Below are positions 18,547-27,699 of a stretch of 64,000 nt of DNA, in pieces (within the stretch, counting starts at the first letter, position 1; each line of letters begins with the position of its first letter). The position numbers and the translations under genes were made by a program. Source of the stretch: CAVXXD01 sp963765625 (GTDB lineage: Bacteria > Actinomycetota > Geothermincolia > Geothermincolales > Geothermincolaceae); assembly GCA_963765625.1 (NCBI GenBank), contig CAVXXD010000013.1, positions 1-64,000 of the forward strand, given 5' to 3'. The notes beneath the pieces were generated by a model. That model searched no databases and was not told the DNA's origin. It saw only the letters and a list, made by a program, of their open reading frames with translations.

Positions 18547-19454
18547 GCCGGACGGCTAAGCCTCGGGCTTTTCTTCTTGTCCTTGGGCTCCTGCTCGGCT
18601 GCCATGCCGCTGACCATCTCCGCCGCCTTGGTGAGGACGATCTGCCCGCTGCGCAGCAGCCGTTGAAGGTCGGCGAAGTCGCTGGATTCGGTGACCTGGA
18701 CCTCACCTTCGAAACTGCCATCCATGATCTCGTGGGAGACGGCGATCAGTTCCTCTATGGGCCGGGTGATGTAGCGCTTGGTGAAGTGGCGCAGGACCAG
18801 CGTGGACAGGAGGACCGCCGCCCCGATGGCCACCCACCCTAAAATGATCACCGTCCAGATCATGCGAGTGCGTTCGTTGTCGTATATGTCGGTGAGGGCC
18901 TGAATGGAATCCGAGCGGTCGACTACGAAGTAGGTGAACTGGTCCGGGGGGATCCCCGGGAAAGCCGTCTCGTGGTAGACGGCGATGAACGTCCCATCCT
19001 GGCCATTGAACTCGTTCAGCACCTCGTAGCCTTCCTCGGGCGCCTCGGCCGGGAGCTCTCCGGGCACCTCGACCCCTTCCTTGGTCTCCACCACCACCGG
19101 CTCGCCGTTGACGATAAAGGCGTAAAGTTCGGCGTCGTAGGTGGAGCGCAATACCGCCGCCACGAACGCGGCCGTGGGCATAAAGTTCATCCTGGCCGCC
19201 TCGGCCATCATGGGCGAGTTGGTCATGGTCTCCTGGATGGTCGGGTTGGACTGCAGGTCCCGCGAGGCGTTGGCGGTGTCCTCGAAAAAGGTAAGGAACT
19301 GGTCGATGACGTTCTGCTTGGCGTTCTCCTCGTCGCGGTCGATGCGGACTAAGGAAAAGATGGTGAAGCCGGCGATGATCAGCAGCGTGAACACCAGCAG
19401 CACCGCCGTGGTGTGGATGATAAACATACGCATCTCGTTGCCCCTGGTGTTCAT
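18543..19454 (-). CDS. Membrane sensor with extracytoplasmic domain and HAMP, no output domain
   Basis: A 303-residue protein with two membrane segments (about residues 10-32 and 205-228) flanking an outer domain of about 170 residues, then a HAMP-like region (RHFTKRYITRPIEELIAVSHEIMDGSFEGEV) and a short Lys-rich tail. No kinase, GGDEF or methyl-accepting domain follows. The ATG at 19454 overlaps the stop of the DUF2889 gene (ATGA), indicating coupled translation. A second protein with the same plan is at 44641-45651. It probably signals through a separate partner. Confidence 0.85.
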   Translation of the reverse strand: MNTRGNEMRMFIIHTTAVLLVFTLLIIAGFTIFSLVRIDRDEENAKQNVIDQFLTFFEDTANASRDLQSNPTIQETMTNSPMMAEAARMNFMPTAAFVAAVLRSTYDAELYAFIVNGEPVVVETKEGVEVPGELPAEAPEEGYEVLNEFNGQDGTFIAVYHETAFPGIPPDQFTYFVVDRSDSIQALTDIYDNERTRMIWTVIILGWVAIGAAVLLSTLVLRHFTKRYITRPIEELIAVSHEIMDGSFEGEVQVTESSDFADLQRLLRSGQIVLTKAAEMVSGMAAEQEPKDKKKSPRLSRPA

Positions 19455-19981
19455 TGCCCTACCCCCTTTTCTTTTTCGAGAGCCTGTTGCTGTTGTGCCC
19501 GCCAACGTTTGACAACCGGCCCGTCTTCGCGCCAACAGACGCAACTGTCGAACAACCCCAGATCTTCGGAATATTTCTCCATCCGTTCCTGGGCCTGCTT
19601 CTCGCCGAGGTTCTTCCTGACGTAGGCGGCCCGGCCCTGCACGCTGACGTTGCCCATGTTCATGATCAAGCCGGCCAGGTGGCTGCAGCCCCATTTTGAA
19701 CCGATCACCTGTTTGACGGTGTCGGAGAAACCCGGCTTGATGACCACCCCCTCGAGTCCCTTGACCACCGCCAGGGCTTCGACGCATTCCGTGATGGGGA
19801 TGGTGGGCATAGATGCGTCAATCTCGAGGATGGTGCCCTCCACTACCGAGATGCGCATGCGAGCTTCCATGGTGTGGAGGTCGTCCCCGAAGCGCTGATC
19901 TTCAAGCCTCCCGGTGAGCACCAGGGTCGCGTCATCCGACTCCTCCACGTCTACCGTTATTCTGCGGGTGAAAAATCCCAC
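19451..19981 (-). CDS. DUF2889 family protein
   Basis: A 176-residue cytosolic protein matching DUF2889: an N-terminal TRRITVDVEESDDATLVLTG strand region, the GDDLHTMEARM segment, the conserved IPITECVEAL region, and WGCSHLAGLIMNMG. DUF2889 proteins are widespread but of unknown function. The start is GTG with AGGAGG eight bases upstream. It is translationally coupled to the downstream HAMP membrane protein, so the two probably act together. The last ~25 residues are Gln/Lys-rich. Confidence 0.85.
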   Translation of the reverse strand: MGFFTRRITVDVEESDDATLVLTGRLEDQRFGDDLHTMEARMRISVVEGTILEIDASMPTIPITECVEALAVVKGLEGVVIKPGFSDTVKQVIGSKWGCSHLAGLIMNMGNVSVQGRAAYVRKNLGEKQAQERMEKYSEDLGLFDSCVCWREDGPVVKRWRAQQQQALEKEKGVGQ

Positions 19982-20017
19982 TCGGGCCTCCTGGCTTGAA
20001 TCAGTCGCCCTCTTTCC

Positions 20018-20382
20018 TCAATACTTATGCCCCTCGGAGCAGACAGCCTTGCCGCCGCTGATGGAGTAGCTTCCCCCCATGGGTTCTTCGGGACACTGCG
20101 CAGGTAGTCAGGCACCAGGGCCTGGATGCTGGTGGGGTTCTTGCCGTTCGCCGCCTTGTATTGGGCCATGGCTGAGTCGATGGTGCGCAGGTTGGCCTGG
20201 CACGCCGCGATATCGGCGGAGTTGCCCCCGCCCTTGTCACTGGTGCCGTTACTGGTACCGCCGGTGCCGGACGATTCGTTGCTCTCCTCATTGCTCCCCC
20301 CGCAACCGGCCAGGGCCAGGGCGCACAAGGCCAGGGTAAGCACGGCGATGAGCACTATTACGATGGTGGGGGTCTTCTTCAT
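20018..20382 (-). pseudogene. Pseudopilin-like lipoprotein, frameshifted in a G-run
   Basis: The protein begins MKKTPTIVIVLIAVLTLALC and has a lipobox LALAGC, a Ser/Gly/Asn linker, and a C-terminal part (CQANLRTIDSAMAQYKAANG, then IQALVPDYLRSVPKNPWG) resembling type II secretion pseudopilin globular domains. Just after NPWG, a G-run (plus-strand C-run 20073-20078) breaks the frame. Adding one G (or removing two) gives GSYSISGGKAVCSEGHKY and a stop at 20018, the expected end of this fold. The unshifted frame runs on to 19957 and overlaps the DUF2889 start. AAGGAGGACAAA precedes the ATG. A sequencing error or phase-variable tract are both possible. Confidence 0.7.
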
Positions 20383-20504
20383 TTTGTCCTCCTTATCAGT
20401 GTAAGTAGAGCTACTACTCAGATTATACTCCTTTGGCTTCAGGCATCCTTCCCCGCCGTCGATGTAAAATAAGAAGAGATATCGAGGAGGTGCAGGGAGA
20501 GCCC

Positions 20505-23500
20505 ATGCGCGTCTTGGCCTTACGCCGTTGCCTCACGATAATCGCGCTCACCATCATCTGTCTGAGCGTGTCCTGCTTTCCTTTCACCATCCCGGCACCG
20601 GTCCGGGCCGCTTCTTCCCACCTCGTGGTATGGGTGGTCTCCGACGGGGACAAAATGCTCCGCGACGCCGCGCCTCTGGCTTCTTCCTGCGTATGGTCGC
20701 AGGCGTCCGGCCGGGTGAGCCTGCGCGCCGCCCGCAACGAGTACATCGCCTTGCAGGTGATGGCGACCGCTTCCGGAGCGGACCTGCACGGTGTGAACGC
20801 CAGCATGGGGGCGTTGGATGGTATCGGCGGGACGGCCGGCTCCATCCCGGCGGACGGCGTCGAACTCTTCCGGGAGCATTACCTCGAAGTCACCGAGCCA
20901 TCCTCGGCCATGTACGGGGAACAGTCCACCACGGGTCACGGCTGGTACCCCGACCCCCTGGTGCCGGCGGACGCGCCGGACGGCGGCCTGCCCTGCGACG
21001 TGTCGTCCGGGCTGAACCAGGGTATCTGGGTGGACGTCTACGTGCCCGGGGGCGCCTCGCCCGGCAACTACTCGGGGACCCTGCGAGTGAGCGCCACGGG
21101 CGAGCCCGATGTAGTACTACCGGTGGACCTGGAGGTCTGGGCCTTCGCCCTGCCGGAGGAGAGCCACCTCCCCTCCTTCTTCATGTATCAACCCAACCAG
21201 CTGGCGGACGCGCACGGCGTGGGTAAGTACTCGGATGAATACCTGGCCATCGAGGCGGAGTACGCTCGCATGGCCCGGGCCCATCGCATGAACATCTCCA
21301 CCTCCGTCTACCCCGAGGTCAACGGCACGGGGGTCGCCACCACGGTGGTGTGGGATTCCTGGCACGACCAGTTCGCCTCCCGCCACCTGGACGGGACCAT
21401 CTACCCCGACGGGCGCGGTGAGTGCCTCTATGCCCTGCCCATCGGGCGGGACAACCCCGACCCGGCCGAGCACGGCGGCCTGGGTTCGGCCGAGTTCGAG
21501 GCCACCTTCACCGCCATGCTCACCCAGTTCCGAGACCACTTCGAAGAGAAGGGGTGGTTCGACCGTTCTTTCCTGTACATAGTGGACGAACCCAACAGCG
21601 CCGAGGCTTACGACCTGGTCCGCTACTACGGCGACCTCATCGACCGCACCGGCGCCGGCTTCCCCTTCATGGTCACGGAAGGGCCGGTCCCGCAGGATAC
21701 TGGGTGGGGCAGCCTGGCCGGCTACGTCGACATCTGGTGCTGCGGTGGCACGGCCTGGCCGGGTCCCATGCAGGCGAGGCAGGCGTTGGGCGAGCAGGCC
21801 TGGACCTACAACGGCGGCGAGCCCTACGCCGGCAGCCAGGTGATCGACACGCCGGGCACGGCCATGCGCACCTGGGGCTGGATCACCCGCCGCTATGGGG
21901 TTCAGTGCTGGCTGCTCTGGGACGTCTGCTACTTTCACGACCTCTACAACGGCTGCGACTACCAACGACGTCTGGAGCGACCCTTTGAGCTTCGACCAGC
22001 GCCGCTCCGGCGAGGCCGAGTGGCCCGACTGGGGCAACGGCGACGGCACCCTCTTCTACCCCGGCACGCCGCGGGGCATCGACGGGCCGGTGGGCTCGGT
22101 GCGCATGAAGAACTGGCGGCGCGGGGCCCAGGACTACGAGTACCTCTGGCTGCTGGACCAGCAGGGGCAGGGGGCGCTGGCGGATCGGCTGACCGGCGAG
22201 ATGATCCCGGCCGCCTTCGGGGATGCCGAGGGTCGGGACCACTTCGTGGAGCGACGACCCCGCGGCGTGGGAGGAGGCCCGCCTGCAGATGGGCGAGGCG
22301 CTGTCGGGCTACCGGGACTACCCCTGCCGTTACTACTTCGCCGAGGGCTACACCGGCGACGGCTTCCAGGAGTACCTCTGCCTGGGCAACCCGGGTTCCG
22401 GCGAGGCGCGCGCCTTCATCGACTACTTCTTCTCCGACGGGACCAGCGTCACGCAGTCGCTCGCGGTGCCGGGCGGGGCGAGGGCCACCGTGGACGTCAA
22501 CGCCTTCGTGGGGGCGGGGCGCGACGTCTCCTGCGTGGTCTATGCCGACTCAGACATCGGGGTGGAGAGGCCTATGTATTTCTCCTACGGCCCGGGTTGG
22601 ACGGGCGGCCACGACGTCTGGGGGACGGGTGCGCCCTCGCGGCAGTGGTACTTCGCGGAGGGCTACACCGGCGAGCGGCTTCGACCAGTGGGTCTGCGTG
22701 CTCGAACCCGGGGACACCGCGGCTTCTTTGACCTTCCGCTTCCAGACGGAAGAAGAAGACGAGGTGGCGCGGGACGGCGGCAGCGTGGCGGCGCACAGCC
22801 GCCGCACCTACAAGGTCAACGACCTGCTGGGACCGGGCTACCAGAACTCGCTGGCCTTGGAGGCGAGCGCGCCGGTGGTGGCGGAGCGGCCCATCTACTT
22901 CGACTACGACGGCACCGGAGGCTTCGGCTGGGACGGCGGGCACTGCGTGATGGGGGCGAGCGCGACGTCGCGCGAGTTCTTCTTCGCCGAGGGGACCACG
23001 CGGGAAGGCTTCGAGGAATGGCTGACCCTGCAGAACCCCGGTGCCGATGCCATCACGGTCGAGGCCGAGTACCAGCTGGGCCCGGACCAGGGCGGCCCGG
23101 TGAGCCGGAGCTACACCGTGGAAGGCAGGTCGGCGCTTCACCGTGCGGGTGGCCGGCGAGGTGGGGGTGGAGAAGGACGTCTCGGTGCGGTTGACGTGCG
23201 GCTCCGACTTCCTGGCCGAGCGGCCCATGTACTTCGCCTACCGCGGCTTCGGCGCCGGCGGTGACCAGGGCTGGCAGGGCGGTCACTGCGTGGTGGGAGC
23301 GACGGGCGCGGCGTCGGACCTCTTCTTCGCGGAGGGATACACCGGCGACAACTTCCACACCTGGCTCTGCCTGCAGAACCCCGGCGACACCGACGCCGTG
23401 GTGGAGCTGACATTTCTGACCCAGGAGGCGGGGGCGCTGGCCCCGGTGGGAGTCGCGGTTCCCGCCCACAGCCGGATGACGGTGCGGGCCAACGACCTGG

Positions 23501-24480
23501 CCGGCCCGGGCTACCAGCTCTCCACCCTGCTCCACGTGGTCTCGGGCCCGCCGGTGATGGCCGAGCGCCCCATCTACTTCGCCTGGGGCCCGGCGGCTGG
23601 GACGGCGGCCACGACGCGCCCGGGCGCCCCATTGGCGCGCCCGGCCTCGCGGCGGTGGACGACTTCGCCTACCAGTTACAGGATGTTAATTTGTCGGCGC
23701 TGGGCAACTCCCGTTTCGACCTGGTGGTGATGGACTACTCCTCCGACGGGAGCGAGGAGGGGCGCTGGTCCGCCGCGCAGATCGCTTCTTTGAAGAACAG
23801 CCCCGGCGGAACCAAGACGGTGCTGGCCTACCTGAGCATCGGGGAGGCCGAGGACTACCGCTGGTACTGGAACCCGGCGTGGAGCCCGGGCTCGCCTTCA
23901 TGGCTGGGGCCGGAGAACCCTGACTGGGCCGGCAACTACGAGGTGCGCTACTGGGACCCGGACTGGCAGGCCATAATCTATCAGTACCTGGACAAGATAC
24001 TGGCCGCCGGCTTCGACGGGGCCTATCTCGACCTGGTGGACAACTACGAGTACTGGGGGCCCGGCGGCGACAGCGGCCTTGACCGGCGCGACGGCCGAGC
24101 AGGACATGGTCGACTTCGTGTTGTCCATCGCGAAGCACGCCCGGGTGGAGAAGGGAGTGCCGGGCTTCCTGGTGTTCCCTCAGAACGGCGAGGGCCTGGC
24201 CGCCCAACCCGAGTACGTCGGAGCGGTCTCGGGCATCGGCAAGGAGGACCTCTTCTACATGGACAATGACCCCATGCCCGCGACTTCCACCGCCGCCGCC
24301 GAGGCCAACCTCGACGTCTTCCTCCACGCCGGACGCCCCGTGCTGGCCATCGACTACGTCACCACCCAGGCCACCATCGACGCCTTCCACTCCCACGCCG
24401 AGGCCCGCGGTTACATCCCCTACGCCACCGTGCGCGACCTCGACGTCTTGACCGTCAATCCCGGCCACGCCCCCGACTAG
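20505..24480 (+). pseudogene. Giant secreted glycoside-hydrolase-like protein (DUF4091/GH123-like + four beta modules + GH114-like), broken by frameshifts
   Basis: The ATG at 20505 (GGGAG six bases upstream) starts a signal peptide. About 480 residues of a DUF4091/GH123-like region follow, with FLYIVDEPNSAEAYD, the usual acidic site. Coding continues in changing frames: breaks near 21962, 22252, 22676, 23136, 23590-23597 and 24078. Joining the frames gives about 1322 residues with no in-frame stop. The middle holds four modules opening with YFAEG or FFAEG, near nucleotides 22330, 22648, 22975 and 23320. The end (from about 23655) is a GH114/TM1410-like domain: FDLVVMDYSSDG, KTVLAYLSIGEAEDYRWYW, GFDGAYLDLVDNYEYW. 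GH114 enzymes include polygalactosaminidases. Each break is explained by an extra C (two at 23590-23597). The modules match those of the protein at 861-3866. Confidence 0.8.
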
Positions 24481-24521
24481 AACAAAACTCCATACGCCAC
24501 ACCCTTGTTCGTCATAATAAT

Positions 24522-25025
24522 TCAGGCTTTGCCTTTTCCTGCGTTCACCTTGCTCTTGCCACGGATATAAGGCACGTCAAGGAAGTCGTCGACTTCCTGA
24601 TGGCGCGTTTCATCTCTTCCAATTAGCTCGTCTGCGAAAACGATCTTTTTACCGTTGCTGAGTATGATGCAGAGCCCACTATAGGTTGACGCGACCCCGG
24701 TCACCTCGTCGAGATGATATATTGCCTTAGTTTGGCTGGAGAGAAGAGGTAAAGAATTGCTCACCCTGAGTTGCCCCAAACGCTTATCGATGCTGGCCAT
24801 ATGCAACCTGCGAATCATTATTGCGATGCAAAGAACAAGGATTAACAGCAAAACCAGAGAAGTGGTAAGGTAACTTGAATCATGTTGGACTATCGCATAT
24901 ATGGTTATCCCCAGAAACCAGAAAAGTACCACTGGAAGAGCACGGCCAAATAAGATCATGGACAAGAAGGGCCTAGTCTTCACGACCATGCGCTCCGGGC
25001 TCTCCCTGGTAATCTGAAGAATCAA
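24522..25025 (-). CDS. Small membrane protein of unknown function
   Basis: A 167-residue protein with two closely spaced membrane segments (about residues 21-45 and 55-72), then a basic loop and a C-terminal soluble domain of about 90 residues with beta-rich IYHLDEVTGVAST and CIILSNGKKIVFADE stretches, suggestive of a PH-like fold. The start appears to be TTG at 25025 with GAGG nine bases upstream; an ATG 12 codons in is an alternative. It is visibly richer in A and T than its neighbours, which may mean a different history. No function is assigned. Confidence 0.65.
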   Translation of the reverse strand: MILQITRESPERMVVKTRPFLSMILFGRALPVVLFWFLGITIYAIVQHDSSYLTTSLVLLLILVLCIAIMIRRLHMASIDKRLGQLRVSNSLPLLSSQTKAIYHLDEVTGVASTYSGLCIILSNGKKIVFADELIGRDETRHQEVDDFLDVPYIRGKSKVNAGKGKA

Positions 25026-25121
25026 GTTGCCAGCCTCTTTGTTTTCGTTTATGAAAATATCGCCATGCCGTGGTTAATATTTAACCATTGCGTGGCGAAT
25101 TTTTCACGCCCGGGAAAAGTG

Positions 25122-25147
25122 AAGGGCGGGCCCGGAGGCCCGCCCTT
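25122..25147 (-). terminator. Rho-independent terminator
   Basis: AAGGGCGGGCC (25122-25132) pairs with GGCCCGCCCTT (25137-25147) around a 4-base loop, about 40 bases past the stop of the acyl-CoA dehydrogenase gene. A short T-run follows on the minus strand. Confidence 0.7.
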
Positions 25148-25188
25148 CTGGTAATTTCTGGTAAGAAACAATAATCGAAGACCTGACC

Positions 25189-26325
25189 CTATCCGAGCAG
25201 GTTGCGGGCGATGACGACGCGCTGGATCTGGTTGGTGCCCTCGTAGATCTGGGTGATCTTGGCGTCGCGCATCATCCGCTCCAGCGGGTACTCCACCATG
25301 TAGCCGTAGCCGCCGAGCACCTGCAGGGCGTCGACGGTGACCTTCATGGCCACGTCGGAAGCGAAGCACTTGGCCATGGCCGAGACCATGGAAGCCTCGC
25401 GGCCGGCCGACTCCACCAGGTGGGCGGAGTAGTAGATCAGCTGGCGGGACGCTTCCACCTCCATGGCCATGTCCGCGAGCATGAACTGGATGCCCTGCAG
25501 CTTGGCGATGGGGGCGCCGAACTGCACCCTCTCCTTGGCGTAAGCCACGGCGAGGTCCAGGGCTCCCTGGGCGATGCCCAGTGCCTGGGCGCCGATGGAG
25601 GGGCGGGTGCGGTCCAGGGTCATCATGGCGGTCTTGAAGCCGCTGCCTTCCTTGCCCAGCAGGTTCTCCGCCGGCACTTCCATGTCGGTGAACACCAGCT
25701 CGCAGGTCTGCGAGCCGCGGATGCCCATCTTGTGCTCGATCTTGCCGATCTCGAAGCCGGGGAAGTCCTTCTCCACGATGAAAGCGGAGATGCCTTTGAC
25801 GCCGGCCGAATCGTCCGTCTTGGCGAAGATGGAGTAAGTGTCGGCGATGCCGCCGTTGGTGATGAAGCACTTCTGGCCGTTGATGATGTACTTGTCGCCC
25901 TTGAGTACGGCGCGAGTGGTCATGGCGGCGGCGTCCGAGCCGGCTGCCGGCTCGGTCAGGCCGAAAGCGCATTGCTTCTCGCCCCGGGCCAGCGGGGGAA
26001 TGTACTTCTTCAGCTGCTCGTCGTTGGCGGCCAGCATGATGGGCGTCGAGCCCAGCTTGCAGACACCGAGGATGAGGCTGGTGCTGGTGCAGAACTTGGC
26101 CAGCTCCTCGATGGCGATGCAGATGGAGAGCAGGTCCGCTCCCGACCCGTCCAGCTCCTCGGGGAAGCACATTCCGAGCATGTCGTTGTCGCGCAGCAGC
26201 TCGAACATGTCCCAGGGGTATTCCCCGGTGGCGTCGATCTCCGCCGCGCGCGGCTCGACCTTGTCCCTGGCCATCTCCCGCACCATCTGCTGGAGCATTT
26301 TCTGTTCTTCAGTCAGTTCGTACAT
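25189..26325 (-). CDS. Acyl-CoA dehydrogenase
   Basis: A 378-residue FAD flavoenzyme of the acyl-CoA dehydrogenase family (usual length about 380). FAD/substrate motifs include CAFGLTEPAAGSDAAAM and KCFITNGGIAD, and the catalytic base Glu is in QIYEGTNQIQR near residue 363. The enzyme introduces the alpha-beta double bond into acyl-CoA and passes electrons to electron transfer flavoprotein. Start: GGAGGGGACC ATG. It is the distal gene of a minus-strand block with the thiolase and a second dehydrogenase, consistent with beta-oxidation or branched-chain acid breakdown. The substrate chain length is not readable. Confidence 0.95.
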   Translation of the reverse strand: MYELTEEQKMLQQMVREMARDKVEPRAAEIDATGEYPWDMFELLRDNDMLGMCFPEELDGSGADLLSICIAIEELAKFCTSTSLILGVCKLGSTPIMLAANDEQLKKYIPPLARGEKQCAFGLTEPAAGSDAAAMTTRAVLKGDKYIINGQKCFITNGGIADTYSIFAKTDDSAGVKGISAFIVEKDFPGFEIGKIEHKMGIRGSQTCELVFTDMEVPAENLLGKEGSGFKTAMMTLDRTRPSIGAQALGIAQGALDLAVAYAKERVQFGAPIAKLQGIQFMLADMAMEVEASRQLIYYSAHLVESAGREASMVSAMAKCFASDVAMKVTVDALQVLGGYGYMVEYPLERMMRDAKITQIYEGTNQIQRVVIARNLLG

Positions 26326-26378
26326 GGTCCCCTCCTGTCTCTTCTTACTGCTTATAGGGTGTGTCTAATGTGGAACCA

Positions 26379-26404
26379 GATTGCTTCGCTACGCTCGCAA
26401 TGAC
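26379..26404. repeat. REP-like dispersed element (ATTGCTTCGC...GCAATGAC type)
   Basis: The sequence from 26379 to 26404, read on the minus strand, is of the GTCATTGCGAGC...GAAGCAATC type seen scattered in many bacterial genomes, which translates as the familiar spurious peptide VIASVAKQS. It sits in the gap between the thiolase stop and the dehydrogenase start. ATTGC and GCAAT form the inverted ends. Confidence 0.6.
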
Positions 26405-26433
26405 AAACTGCTCGCAACGCTGCAACGACAGTG

Positions 26434-27627
26434 CTAGCCGACCTTGATGATCATGGAGTCGCCCTGGCCGCCGCCGCCGCAGATGCCCGCTCCGCCGTAG
26501 CCGCCGCCCCGCCGCTTCAGTTCGTAGGCCAGAGTGGTGACGATGCGCGCGCCGCTGACGCCGATGGGATGGCCGAAAGCGATGGCGCCGCCGTTGACGT
26601 TGGAGTTCTCCATGGTCTCGGGGTCCAGGCCCAGCATCACCGAGGAGTGCCAGACTACCGAAGCGAAGGCCTCGTTGAACTCCCACAGGCCGATGTCGGA
26701 GACCTTGAGGTTGGCCTTGGCCAGGGCATCCAGCATGGAGTTGGCGGGGACGTTGCAGAGGTTGGTGAACTCGCCGGCCGTCCAGCCGTAGCTGACGATG
26801 GTGCACATGGGCTCCAGGCCCAGTTCCTTGGCCTTGTCGGCGCTCATCACCACGGTGGCGCAGGCGCCGTCGTTGATGGAGGAGGCGTTGCCGGCCGTGA
26901 CCGCGCCGCCTTCCTTGTTGAAGGCGGGCCTCAGGGCCGCCAGCTTCTCGATGCTGGTGTCAGCGCGCACGCCCTCGTCTTTCTTGAAGATGATGGGGTC
27001 GCCCTTTTTCTGGGGGATCTCCACCGGCACGATCTCCTCGTCCAGCACGCCGGTTTCCTGCGCCGCGGCGGCGCGCTGGTGGCTGCGGGCCGCCAGCAGG
27101 TCCATCTGCTCACGCTTGACGCCGTACTCCACCGACCAGCGGTCGGTGCCCTTGCCCATGTGAATGTCCTCGAAGGCGTCCCACAGGCCGTCGTTGACCA
27201 TCAGGTCGATCAGGGTGCCGTTGCCCATGCGGTAGCCGCCGCGGGCCTTGGGGATGGAGTAGGGGGCGTTGGTCATGGACTCCATGCCGCCGACTACTAT
27301 TACGTCGGCCTGGCCGCACTTGATCATCATGTCCGCCTGCTCCAGGGCGCTCATCGACGAGATGCAGACCTTGTTGACGTTGATGGCCCAGGTCTTTTTA
27401 GGCAGTCCGCCCTTGATGGAAGCCTGGCGGGCCGGTACCTGGCCGCAGCCGGCGGTGAGCACCTGGCCCATGATGGTGCAGTCGACGATCTCGGGGTCGA
27501 TGCCCGCGCGCTTGACGGCCTCGGCGATGCATATGGCGCCGAGATCGACGGCGGAGAATCCCGAGAGGGACCCCTGCATACGCCCGAAGGCGGTACGGGC
27601 GGAACTTACGATTACTGTCTCTTTCAT
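26434..27627 (-). CDS. Acetyl-CoA acetyltransferase (thiolase)
   Basis: A 397-residue thiolase II family protein. The nucleophilic Cys is in NKVCISSMSAL near residue 88; the usual Gly after Ser is Ser here. The downstream catalytic motifs are NEAFA, GHPIGVSGAR and the second Cys in GAGICGGGGQGD. The enzyme cleaves or forms acetoacetyl-CoA with CoA. Start: GAAGGAGGAAGAACCGG ATG. It lies between two acyl-CoA dehydrogenase genes on the same strand, so a shared fatty or ketone-body pathway is likely. Whether it works in breakdown or synthesis cannot be told. Confidence 0.94.
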   Translation of the reverse strand: MKETVIVSSARTAFGRMQGSLSGFSAVDLGAICIAEAVKRAGIDPEIVDCTIMGQVLTAGCGQVPARQASIKGGLPKKTWAINVNKVCISSMSALEQADMMIKCGQADVIVVGGMESMTNAPYSIPKARGGYRMGNGTLIDLMVNDGLWDAFEDIHMGKGTDRWSVEYGVKREQMDLLAARSHQRAAAAQETGVLDEEIVPVEIPQKKGDPIIFKKDEGVRADTSIEKLAALRPAFNKEGGAVTAGNASSINDGACATVVMSADKAKELGLEPMCTIVSYGWTAGEFTNLCNVPANSMLDALAKANLKVSDIGLWEFNEAFASVVWHSSVMLGLDPETMENSNVNGGAIAFGHPIGVSGARIVTTLAYELKRRGGGYGGAGICGGGGQGDSMIIKVG

Positions 27628-27699
27628 CCGGTTCTTCCTCCTTCTAACTGTCCTCTATCAAAACTGCAGATCAAATGTATGCTCTGCTACCCTATCGCT

